DNA of 64,000 nt, from assembly GCA_963697565.1 (NCBI GenBank), contig CAVOOM010000008.1:186001-250000 (forward strand), given 5' to 3'. Positions within the stretch are counted from its first letter, which is position 1. Each line of letters starts with the position of its first letter. The translations under genes were made by a program, and so were the position numbers. This document shows positions 26,784-34,968 of this stretch, piece after piece. The stretch is from CAWFSE01 sp963697565 (GTDB lineage Bacteria; Actinomycetota; Actinomycetes; CAVWCF01). The notes beneath the pieces were generated by a model. That model was not told the DNA's origin, searched no databases, and worked only from the letters and a program-made list of their open reading frames with translations.

Positions 26784-29700
26784 ACGCCGCCCGCGGTCCG
26801 GCGCCGGCCGCCCCGCTGCGGGATCCCGCCGACCTGCGCCGGCTGTACGAGGCGCCGCGCGACGGCTGGCGGCCGTTCACGCTCACCGACGAGCAGCTCG
26901 CCGCGGCGACCGCCCCCTTGGCCCCAGGCGTGATCGTGGCCGGGGCCGGGTCCGGCAAGACCACGGTGATGCAGGCCCGGGTCGTCTGGCTGGCGGGCAG
27001 CGGCCAGGTCCGCCCCGACCAGGTGCTCGGGCTGACCTTCACCAACAAGGCCGCTGGCGAGCTCGCGCAGCGCATGCGCGCCGCCTTCGCGGGGGCCGAG
27101 GACGCCGCCGAGCACGGCGAGCCGACCGTCTCGACCTACCACTCCTACGCCGGGCGGCTGCTGCGCGACCACGGGCTGCGCATCGGCGTCGAGCCCGGCG
27201 CGCGGCTGCTCGCAGACGCCACCCGCTACCAGCTGGCCGGCCGGGTGCTGCGCCGGGCCGAGGGTCCCTTCGCCGAGCTCACCACCACGGTGGGCCACCT
27301 GATCGGCGAGCTGGTGGCCCTCGACGGGGAGCTGTCCGAGCACCTGGTCGACCTCGCTCGCCTGCGGGCTGAGGACGCCGCGTTGATCGCCGAGATCGCG
27401 GCGCTCCCCAAGCCGGTGAAGTTCGCCCGCGATGCGGCGCAGACGGCCCGCAAGCGCGGCGAGCTCGCCTCGCTGGTGGCGGCCCTGCGCGCCGAGAAGC
27501 GGCGCCTCGACAGCCTGGACTTCGGCGATCAACTGGCGTTCTCCGCCCGGTTGGCCTTGGAGTACCCCTCGGTCGCCGAGGCCGAGCGCGATCGCTACCG
27601 CGTGGTCCTGCTCGACGAGTACCAAGACACCTCGCATGCGCAGAAGGTGCTGCTCAGGGCGCTGTTCGGGGGCGGCCATCCGGTCACCGCGGTCGGCGAC
27701 CCCTGCCAGGCGATCTACGGCTGGCGGGGGGCCTCGGTGGCGAACATCGACGGCTTCCCGGAGGAGTTCCCAGACGCCGCCGGCGCGCCGGCCCCCCGCT
27801 ACCCGCTGTCGGTCAACAACCGCAGCGGAGGGCGGCTGCTGGACGCCGCGAACGACCTGTCGGCCCCGCTGCGGGCCGTGCACGCCGGCGTGGTGCCGCT
27901 GAGCCCGAGACCAGGCCGCGAAGCGGACGGCTCGATCGCGGTGGCCCTGCACCGCACGGCCGAGGACGAGCTGGACTGGGTGGTCGACCAGGTCGCCGCC
28001 TGCCTCGCCTCCGGAGTCCCCGCCCGCGAGATCGCGGTGCTCACCCGAATCCGCTCGCGCTTCGGCGACTACCACTCGGCCTTCCTCAGCCGCGGGATCC
28101 CGCTGGAGGTGGTGGGCCTCGGCGGGCTGCTGCACCTGCCGGAGGTCGCCGATGTGGTCGCCACCTTGGAGGTGCTCGACGACCCCACCGCCAACGCCGC
28201 CTTGCTGCGGTTGCTGACCGGTCCGCGTTGGCGGATCGGCCCGCGGGACCTCGTCCTGCTGGGCCGCCGGGCCCAAGAGCTCGTGCGCCCGACGGCGCCC
28301 GGCGGGCCCGGGCTTCGTGCGGGCGAAGACGCCGCCGACCTGGCCGCGCTGCTCGACGAGGCGGTGGCCGGCGTTGACCCCGCCGAGGTGGTGTCGCTGT
28401 CCGACGCCCTGGCCAATCCGGGCGGTGGCCCGTTCTCAGCCGAGGCGCGCGAGCGCTTCCGCCAACTGGCAGACGAGTTGGCCGCGCTGCGCCGCCATGG
28501 CGGAGACCCGCTCGCCGACCTGCTCGGCCGGATCGCCGCGGTCACCGGGCTCGAGGTCGAGGTCGACGCCGCCGCGGCAGGCGGGCGCGGCGGGCGCGGC
28601 GGGCGCGGTGAGGCGCTTGCGGCCTTCCTCTCCCACGCCGCCGGGTTCACCGACCTGGACGGCGGGGCCGGCCTGCGGGCGTTCCTCGCCTACCTGCGTG
28701 CGGCCGAGACCTACGACCGGGGCCTGGACTCGGCCGGTCCCTCCGACGCCGACTCGGTCAAGCTGATGACGGTCCACAAGGCCAAGGGCCTTGAGTGGGA
28801 CGTCGTCCTGCTGCCCGACCTCACGGCCAAGGTGTTTCCCAGCGCCCGGTCGCGCGCGCACTGGCTGGGCTCGGCGCAGGCGCTGCCCGCGACGCTCCGC
28901 GGCGACTGCGACGACTTCCCGCCGAACCCCGCGGTGTGGAACACCGCGGGGGCCAAGGCGTTCGCGGCAGACCTCCGGGCCCTGTCCGACCTGGAGGAGC
29001 GGAGGCTCGGCTATGTCGCGGTCACGCGGCCGCGTCGGATGCTGTTCGCCTCCTCGCACTGGTGGGGCCCGACCCAGAAGGAGCCGCGCGGCCCCTCGGA
29101 GTACCTCGAGGCCCTGCGCGAGCACGCCGAGCGCGAGTCGGGCCGCGTCGACCGCTGGGAGCCGAAGCCGGACGAGGGCGAGACCAACCCCGCCCTGGCG
29201 GCGGCCCGGGTGCACCCCTGGCCGGTCGCGCTGGCGGAGGTCCCGCTCGCCGCGCGCCGCGAGGCGGCCGCCTGGGTGGCCGAGGCGCTGGCACGCCGCG
29301 GGGCGGGGTCCCCGGAGCCGTCCGACGACGTCGTGTCCGACGGCGACCTCTCGGCCGCGGGCCGGCAGCAGGTCGCCCGGTGGGACCGCGACGCCGAGCT
29401 GCTGCTCGACGAGGCCCGGCGGTCCCACCGGGTCGACCTCGAGGTGCCGCTGCCCGAGTCGCTGTCGGCGTCGGCCGTGGTCCGGCTGGCCAAGGACCCG
29501 GCGGGCCTCGCCCGCAGCCCTGGTCCGGCCGATGCCCCGGCCGCCGGTGCCGGCGGCCGCGCTCGGCACCCGCTTCCACGCGTGGGTCGAGGAGCAGTTC
29601 GGCCAGCAGGTGCTGCTCGATCCGATCGACCTCGAGGGCGCCGCCGACGACGCGTTCGCCGTCCACGACGCGTCCCTGCTGGCCCTGCAGGAGGCCTTCC

Positions 29701-30038
29701 GCTCCGGGCCGTACGCCGGCCGCACGCCGGTGGCGATCGAGGCGCCGTTCCAGGTCGTGCTGGGCGGCCATGTGGTCCGCGGGCGGATCGACGCGGTCTA
29801 CCGCGGCGATGACGGCCGCGACGAGGTCGTGGACTGGAAGACGGGCGCCGCGGCGGCCGACGCGCTCCAGCTGGCCGTCTACCGGGTGGCGTGGGCACGG
29901 CTCTCCGGGGTGCCCGAGGGGCAGGTCGGAGCGGCCTTCGTCTACGTCGGGCAGGACCGGGTCGAGCGCCCCGCCGATCTGCCGGGGTCGGCCGAGCTGG
30001 AGCGGCTGCTCACCGCCGGCAGCGGGGACTCGGCCTAG
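26780..30038 (+). CDS. adnB: AdnB helicase-nuclease subunit (one frameshift)
   Basis: About 1085 aa after removing one base. GTG start inside the adnA stop. Motor motifs: Walker A AGAGSGKTT, TFTNKAAGEL, LLDEYQDT, GDPCQAIYGWRG, TVHKAKGLEWD and YVAVTRPRR. Near 29516-29520 (a CCC run) the frame shifts: SASAVVRLAKDPAGLAR continues one frame over as ALVRPMPRPPVP, then LGTRFHAWVEEQFG and the nuclease block EVVDWKTGAA. The product pairs with AdnA; the leading ATPase of the complex is usually AdnB. Its TAG stop overlaps the stop of the convergent EEP gene within a single CTAG. Confidence 0.9.
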
Positions 30039-30829
30039 AGCTCGACGTCGACCGTGAGCCCGCAGTGATCGGAGACCGCCAGCGTGCGCACGGACACCCG
30101 CCGCACCCGGTCGGGGCCGAGCCCGTCGGCGAGCACATGGTCGAGCTGGATCTTCGGCTTCCACGAGGGGTACGTCGGGGTGACCGCCAACGGCGTGTAG
30201 CCGGTAAGCCGGGCCGGCAGCCGGCCGGGCAGGTTGAAGTCCCCGAGCAGGAACAGCGGGCGGGGCAGATCCTCGACCCACCGGGCGATCCGGCGCAGTT
30301 GGCGGCCGTTGTACCCCGGGACGAACGACAGGTGCGCAGTGACCACCGAGAAGGGCCCGCTGGGGCCGTCCACCACCGCGGCCAGCGCGATCCGCGGCTC
30401 GTCCGGGATCCACATCACCCGAGGCCGCGGCTGGGCCGGGATCAGCAGCGGCAGCCGGTGCGGCGCGGCCTCGAACCGGCGGACCCGCCAGTGCGCCACC
30501 GGCAGCCGGGAGACAAGCCCGACGCCGTATGTCGGGCCCTCGGTGTCCTGCCCGTCGTCGGCCGCCGACGGCTGCCAGCCCGACTGCGGGCCGGGGGTGC
30601 CGTGGACCGCGGGCACGAACCGGAAGTGCGCCGCGCCCATCGCCTCGGCGATCAGGGCGGTCTGGTCGACCAGGCCGGAGCGCTCCTGCGCCCGGTCGAC
30701 CTCCTGCAGCCCCAGCACGTCGGCGGACAGCTCCTTGGCGGCCGCGCTCAGCCTGGCGGGGTCGACCTGCTGGTCGGCGACGGACATCCCGTGCAGCAGG
30801 TTGAACGTGCCCAGCCGAAGGATCGCCAC
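30035..30829 (-). CDS. endonuclease/exonuclease/phosphatase (EEP) family protein
   Basis: 264 aa, GTG start at 30829. Motifs of the EEP (DNase I / exonuclease III) fold: LGTFNLLHG, LGLQEVDR (catalytic Glu), LLGDFNLPG (Asp/Asn) and SDHCGLTVDV (catalytic D-H). There is no signal peptide. Substrates in the family range from DNA to inositol and nucleotide phosphates; none is indicated. A GTG four codons upstream is an alternative start. It is divergent from nudC, and the 51-bp gap holds nudC's TAGGCT element. Confidence 0.85.
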   Translation of the reverse strand: MAILRLGTFNLLHGMSVADQQVDPARLSAAAKELSADVLGLQEVDRAQERSGLVDQTALIAEAMGAAHFRFVPAVHGTPGPQSGWQPSAADDGQDTEGPTYGVGLVSRLPVAHWRVRRFEAAPHRLPLLIPAQPRPRVMWIPDEPRIALAAVVDGPSGPFSVVTAHLSFVPGYNGRQLRRIARWVEDLPRPLFLLGDFNLPGRLPARLTGYTPLAVTPTYPSWKPKIQLDHVLADGLGPDRVRRVSVRTLAVSDHCGLTVDVEL

Positions 30830-30868
30830 CCGATCGACCGTACGGGAGCGGCCGGACCGTGGCGACCG

Positions 30869-30874
30869 TAGGCT
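30869..30874 (+). promoter_or_regulatory. -10 element TAGGCT, leaderless start of nudC
   Basis: TAGGCT, six bases, then GTG at 30881; no Shine-Dalgarno sequence. Confidence 0.5.
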
Positions 30875-30880
30875 CCGCCC

Positions 30881-31804
30881 GTGCTCACCGGAGGCCTCGA
30901 CCAGCTGGCGCTCAACCGCGCCGCGGCGGACCGGGCGGGCGAGCTGCGCGCCAACCCCGAGGCGCTGGCCGCGCTGTGGGGCTCGCCGTCGGCCCGCGCC
31001 GTCTGGGTCGGGGGCGGGCGGACGCTGGTGCACCCGGTGACCGATGCCGACCGGCCCCGGCTCGCGTGGCAGCCCGCCTCCGCGATGGCCGCCTCGACGG
31101 GGGAGCGGTTCTTCCTGGGCCGCGGGGCCGACGGGTCCTCGTACTGGGCGGTGCACGAGCCGCCTCCCCCCGTGGCGGGCCTTGAGGAGGCGGGGCTGCG
31201 CGAGGTCGGCACCCTGCTCGACGACCTCGACGCCGGCCTGCTCGTCCACGCGGTGGCGCTGGCCAACTGGCACGAGACGCACGGCCGCTGCCCGCGGTGC
31301 GGCGCGCCGACCCGGGTCTCGCACGGGGGCCACGTCCGGGTCTGCCCCCAGGACGGCTCGGAGCACTACCCGCGGACCGACCCCGCGGTGATCGTCGTGG
31401 TGGTCGGCCCGGACGGCCGGGCGCTGCTCGGCCGGCAGGCCTCCTGGCCGCCGGCGTGGTTCTCGACGCTCGCCGGCTTCGTGGAGCCGGGGGAGTCCGC
31501 CGAGGCCGCGGTGGTGCGCGAGATCGGCGAGGAGGCGGGGATCAGGGTGCGGGCCGTGGAGTACCTCGGCAGCCAGCCGTGGCCGTTCCCGTCCTCGCTG
31601 ATGCTGGGCTACATCGCCCACACCGACGACACCGAGATCCGCGTCGACGGGGTGGAGATCGCCGAGGCCCGGTGGTTCACCCCCGACTCGCTGCGGGCGG
31701 AGGTGGGGGCGGGGGCGGTGCGGCTGCCGCCGCCGGTCTCGATCGCGCGCCGGCTGATCGAGCGCTGGAACGGCGGGCCGCTGCCGGGTGCCTGGCGGGC
31801 TTGA
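30881..31804 (+). CDS. nudC: NudC: NAD+ diphosphatase / RNA deNADding NUDIX hydrolase
   Basis: 307 aa. NUDIX box GFVEPGESAEAAVVREIGEE (about residues 203-222), followed by the NudC signature SQPWPFPSS. The zinc ribbon before it has CPRC, but the second pair reads VCPQDGSEHYPR, so the fourth Cys is missing and a His or Asp may replace it. NudC cleaves NAD(H) and removes NAD caps from RNA. Rv3199c position. The start is fixed by TAGGCT six bases upstream. Confidence 0.92.
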   Translation: MLTGGLDQLALNRAAADRAGELRANPEALAALWGSPSARAVWVGGGRTLVHPVTDADRPRLAWQPASAMAASTGERFFLGRGADGSSYWAVHEPPPPVAGLEEAGLREVGTLLDDLDAGLLVHAVALANWHETHGRCPRCGAPTRVSHGGHVRVCPQDGSEHYPRTDPAVIVVVVGPDGRALLGRQASWPPAWFSTLAGFVEPGESAEAAVVREIGEEAGIRVRAVEYLGSQPWPFPSSLMLGYIAHTDDTEIRVDGVEIAEARWFTPDSLRAEVGAGAVRLPPPVSIARRLIERWNGGPLPGAWRA

Positions 31805-31833
31805 CGCCGTCGGCAGGGCGGGCTTGACCGCCG

Positions 31834-32076
31834 TCAGGCAGACAGCCGAGCTTTGACCTCGCGGAGGCTGGGGTTGGTCGCCGCGGTGCCGTCCGGGAAG
31901 ACGAGGGTGGGCACCGTCTGGTTGCCGCCGTTGACCGCCATGACATGTGCCGCGGCGGCCTCGTCCTGCTCGATGTCCACCTCGACGAAGGCGATTCCCT
32001 CACGGGTCAGCTGGGACTTGAGCCGCGAGCAGTAGCCGCACCAGGGGGTGCTGTACATCGTGAGCGTGGCGGGCAC
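31834..32076 (-). CDS. mrx1: mycoredoxin (glutaredoxin-like, mycothiol-dependent)
   Basis: 80 aa. The GTG at 32076 follows AAGGAG by five bases. Glutaredoxin fold with the active site TPWCGYCSRLK (Cys13, Cys16), the cis-proline QTVPTLVFPDG and a C-terminal helix. Mycoredoxin-1 reduces mycothiol-protein mixed disulfides in actinobacteria. Rv3198A position between nudC and uvrD2. A GGGAAT-N18-GTT promoter upstream places it under thiol-stress sigma control, which agrees with its job. Confidence 0.9.
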   Translation of the reverse strand: MPATLTMYSTPWCGYCSRLKSQLTREGIAFVEVDIEQDEAAAAHVMAVNGGNQTVPTLVFPDGTAATNPSLREVKARLSA

Positions 32077-32136
32077 GAGCGCTCCTTCATCGGTTCGTAC
32101 GGTCGGCGCCGGGTCAGCCCGGGCCCCACGTGGCCT

Positions 32137-32163
32137 AACCGCCACGCTAGGGCCGGGATTCCC
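32137..32163 (-). promoter_or_regulatory. SigR/SigH-type promoter of mycoredoxin: GGGAAT-N18-GTT
   Basis: On the minus strand GGGAAT (32163-32158), 18 bases, then GTT (32139-32137), about 60 bp before the start codon. Same sequence and spacing as the moeZ promoter. Confidence 0.75.
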
Positions 32164-32246
32164 TCTCGGCACCTCGGCCAAGCGGACCGGCCGGGTGATC
32201 TGCGCCACCCCAGCCCGTCGTCGGAGGGGCGTGGTGGGATGGCCGC

Positions 32247-34349
32247 ATGCCCGCCGACCCCGAGCCCAGCGTGGCCGAACGGATCGCGGCGGTGCTCGAG
32301 GAGCTCGACCCCGAGCAGCGGGCAGTCGCCGAGGCCCTGCGCGGACCGGTGTGCGTGCTCGCGGGCGCCGGCACCGGCAAGACCCGGGCGCTGACCCACC
32401 GGATCGCCCACGGGGTCTTGGCCGGCGAGTACGCCCCCGGCCAGGTGCTGCCGGTGACCTTCTCGGTGCGCGCGGCCGGCGAGCTGCGCGACCGGCTGCG
32501 CACGCTAGGGGTCGGGGGGGTGCGTGCCCGCACCTTCCACTCGGCCGCCCTCGCCCAGCTGAGGTACTTCTGGCCCCGCCACATCGGCGGCGAGCCGCCC
32601 CGGGTCGAGCCCAGCAAGGCCGCGCAGGTGGTCACCGCCCTGGCCCGCCGCCGGATCGGCTCCGACCCGTCGCTGGTCCGCGACGTCTCCGGCGAGATCG
32701 AGTGGGCCAAGGTCAGCCAGATCACGCCGGACTCCTACGCCGAGCAGGTCGCGGCGCTCGGCCGGGTTCCCGCCCCCAGCCTGGCCCCCGCCGAGATCGC
32801 GCGGGTCTACGCCGCGTACGAGGAGGTCAAGCGCGACCGCGGAGTGCTCGACTTCGAGGACTGCCTGCTGCTGGCGGTCGGCATCCTCGACGAGCAGCCC
32901 GACGCGGCCCGCCAGGTGCGCGCCCAGTACCGCCACCTCGTGGTCGACGAGTTCCAGGACGTCAGCCCGCTGCAGCAGCGGCTGCTCGACCTCTGGCTCG
33001 GTGACCGCGACGACGTGTGCGTCGTCGGAGACGCGAGCCAGACGATCTACTCCTTCGCCGGCGCGACCCCCCGCTTCCTGCTCGACTTCGAGTCCCGCTA
33101 CCCGAGCGCCACCGTGGTGCGCCTGCACCGCGACTACCGCTCGACCCCGCAGGTGGTCGGGCTCGCCAACGCCGTGCTGGCGCCGGCCTCCGGCGCGGCC
33201 GCCCGCGCGCGGGTCACCCTGGTCGGCCAGCGTCCGCCGGGACCGCAGCCGGTGCTGGCCGGCCACGCCGACGAGGCCGCCGAGGCGGCCTGGGTCGCCC
33301 AGCGGGTCAAGGCCCTGGCCACCCAGGGCGTGCCGCTGCGCGAGATCGCCGTGCTGTACCGCCTCAACGCCCAGTCCGAGGTGTACGAGGAGGCGCTCGC
33401 CGAGGCGGCGGTGCCCTATGTCGTGCGGGGCGGCCAGCGCTTCTTCGACCGGCCCGAGGTGCGCCAGGCGGTGACGCTGCTGCGTGGATCGGCCCGGGCG
33501 GGGGAGGGCGCGGGGGTGGCGCTGCCCGAGCAGGCGCGGGAGGTGCTGACCGTCGCGGGCTGGACCGCGCAGCCGCCGGCGGGCTCGGGCGCCGCGCGCG
33601 AGCGCTGGGAGTCGCTCGCGGCCCTCGCCGCGCTGGCCGAGGCGGTCGCCGCCGGCGACCCGCAGGCCGGGCTGACCGAACTCGTCGCCGAGCTCGACGA
33701 GCGGGCCTCCGCCCAGCACGCGCCCACGGCCGACGGCGTGACGCTGTCCACGATCCACGCGGCCAAGGGGCTGGAGTGGGACGCCGTCTTCGCGGTCGGT
33801 CTCATTGACGGGACGCTGCCGCTCGTCTTCGCCACCACCCCTGAGCAGATCGAGGAGGAGCGGCGCCTGCTCTACGTCGCCGTCACCCGAGCGCGTGAGC
33901 ACCTCGCCGTGTCCTGGGGCCGCCGGCGGTCCGCTGGCGGGCGCGAACGGGCCCCCTCGCGATTCCTCGAGCCGCTCGGCCAAGGGGCGGCTGAGTCGCC
34001 GGCCGGGCGGGGCCGCGCCGCGAAGGGGCCGCGCGCGCCCACCGTCGTCCCGCGCTGCCGGGGCTGCGGGGCCGGGCTGACCGGCGGAGCCCAGCGCAAG
34101 CGAGGCCGCTGCGACCGGTGCCCACCCACGTACGACGAGGCCCTGCTCGCCGGTCTCAAGGCGTGGCGCCTTGAGACCGCCAAGGCCGCGGCGGTGCCCG
34201 CGTACGTGGTCTTCACCGACGCCACCCTTGAGGCGATCGCCGAGCTGCGGCCCAAGACCCGAGCCGAGCTGGCGGGCGTCGGCGGCGTGGGCTCGGCCAA
34301 GCTGGAGCGCTACGCCGACGACGTCTTGCGGTTGGTCTCCGGCGAGTAG
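32247..34349 (+). CDS. uvrD2: UvrD2: superfamily-1 DNA helicase with Cys4 and HRDC tail
   Basis: 700 aa. UvrD motor: Walker A AGAGTGKTRAL, TFSVRAAGELRD, VVDEFQDVSP, GDASQTIYSFAG, TIHAAKGLEWD and YVAVTRARE. A tetracysteine hinge (CRGCGAGL and CDRCPP, about residues 608-630) leads to a C-terminal HRDC domain. This layout is diagnostic of UvrD2, essential in mycobacteria. It is divergent from mycoredoxin across 170 bp. No SOS box was seen upstream. Confidence 0.93.
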   Translation: MPADPEPSVAERIAAVLEELDPEQRAVAEALRGPVCVLAGAGTGKTRALTHRIAHGVLAGEYAPGQVLPVTFSVRAAGELRDRLRTLGVGGVRARTFHSAALAQLRYFWPRHIGGEPPRVEPSKAAQVVTALARRRIGSDPSLVRDVSGEIEWAKVSQITPDSYAEQVAALGRVPAPSLAPAEIARVYAAYEEVKRDRGVLDFEDCLLLAVGILDEQPDAARQVRAQYRHLVVDEFQDVSPLQQRLLDLWLGDRDDVCVVGDASQTIYSFAGATPRFLLDFESRYPSATVVRLHRDYRSTPQVVGLANAVLAPASGAAARARVTLVGQRPPGPQPVLAGHADEAAEAAWVAQRVKALATQGVPLREIAVLYRLNAQSEVYEEALAEAAVPYVVRGGQRFFDRPEVRQAVTLLRGSARAGEGAGVALPEQAREVLTVAGWTAQPPAGSGAARERWESLAALAALAEAVAAGDPQAGLTELVAELDERASAQHAPTADGVTLSTIHAAKGLEWDAVFAVGLIDGTLPLVFATTPEQIEEERRLLYVAVTRAREHLAVSWGRRRSAGGRERAPSRFLEPLGQGAAESPAGRGRAAKGPRAPTVVPRCRGCGAGLTGGAQRKRGRCDRCPPTYDEALLAGLKAWRLETAKAAAVPAYVVFTDATLEAIAELRPKTRAELAGVGGVGSAKLERYADDVLRLVSGE

Positions 34350-34374
34350 CCGCCCGTAATCCTGTTGCGCGTCT

Positions 34375-34404
34375 CGGTGCGCGCACCGTACGTTCGTCCG
34401 CAGG
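34375..34404 (+). promoter_or_regulatory. possible whiB7 promoter (TTGCGC-N18-TACGTT)
   Basis: TTGCGC and, 18 bases later, TACGTT, about 65 bp before the upstream ORF. It fits a housekeeping-type promoter, but the AT-rich block usually found beside WhiB7-activated -35 elements is not obvious. Confidence 0.3.
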
Positions 34405-34464
34405 CGCCCGGCAGCGGGCGCGGTGACGTCCCTCGGGCGCCGCCCAAGCCGACCGGAGGTGAGC

Positions 34465-34557
34465 ATGGTGAAGACCACGACGCAGGCCGTCGCGCAGACC
34501 GCCGTGCCCGCGGGCCCGGCTGCCCTCGCGCCGTGCGAGCCTGGAGCCTTCGGCTGA
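34465..34557 (+). CDS. whiB7 leader peptide (upstream ORF, 30 aa)
   Basis: ATG preceded by GGAGG with five bases between, 30 codons, TGA stop. The peptide begins MVKTTTQAVAQTAVPAG and ends PCEPGAFG. It has no enzyme-like feature. Its last codons form the left arm of the antiterminator hairpin that follows, so ribosome position here would decide whether whiB7 is transcribed. Upstream ORFs with this role precede whiB7 in other actinobacteria; peptide sequence is not conserved, only arrangement. Confidence 0.75.
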   Translation: MVKTTTQAVAQTAVPAGPAALAPCEPGAFG

Positions 34558-34612
34558 GCTGACGCTCGGCGCCGAACTCCAGGCCGCGGCCCCCTTGGGG
34601 ACCGCGGCCTTT
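34539..34612 (+). promoter_or_regulatory. whiB7 attenuator: antiterminator and terminator hairpins
   Basis: Antiterminator: GCCTGGAG (34539-34546) and TTCGGC (34549-34554) pair with GCCGAA (34571-34576) and CTCCAGGC (34577-34584), 14 bp with a 2-nt bulge. Terminator: AGGCCGCGG (34581-34589) pairs with CCGCGGCCT (34602-34610), extended by three more pairs around a CTTG loop and followed by TTT. The two share 34581-34584 and exclude each other. The left arm lies in the leader ORF, so a ribosome ending normally favours termination and a stalled one favours readthrough. Confidence 0.8.
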
Positions 34613-34659
34613 GCGCGTCCCGCCCGCCTTTCCCCACACCGCACCGGGAGGTGCCCGTC

Positions 34660-34968
34660 ATGTCCGTTGCCATGTCCGTCGTGCTGGACCTGCCTGACAT
34701 CGCTCAGGCGGCCTGCCGGACCGCCGATCCGGAGGTCTTCTTCCCGCAGACCCCCGCCGGTGTGCAGTACGCCAAGTCGCTCTGCCAGGGCTGCCCGATC
34801 CGCGTCGAGTGCCTGGCCGGCGCCGTCGGGCGCCAGGAGCCGTGGGGGGTCTGGGGCGGGGAGTGGTTCGAGCGCGGCCAGGTCGTCGCGGCCAAGCGTC
34901 CCCGCGGCCGCCCCCGCAAGGAGGCATCCGCCCGTTGGGGGCTCGCGGAGGCTAGCGTCGGCGCGTGA
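34660..34968 (+). CDS. whiB7: WhiB7 transcription factor (intrinsic antibiotic resistance)
   Basis: 102 aa. The ATG at 34660 has GGGAGG eight bases upstream; a GTG three codons earlier is less likely. Four Fe-S cysteines: one in QAACRTADPE, and three in LCQGCPIRVEC. The turn GVWGGEWF and the AT-hook RPRGRPRKE mark WhiB7 among WhiB proteins. With SigA it activates its own promoter and resistance genes when ribosomes are inhibited. The attenuator leader upstream senses that inhibition. GTGA overlap with the next gene. Confidence 0.95.
   Translation: MSVAMSVVLDLPDIAQAACRTADPEVFFPQTPAGVQYAKSLCQGCPIRVECLAGAVGRQEPWGVWGGEWFERGQVVAAKRPRGRPRKEASARWGLAEASVGA
34953..34958 (+). promoter_or_regulatory. 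-10 element TAGCGT inside whiB7, leaderless start at 34965
   Basis: TAGCGT, six bases, then GTG. It lets the phosphodiesterase gene be expressed without whiB7 induction. Confidence 0.4.
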
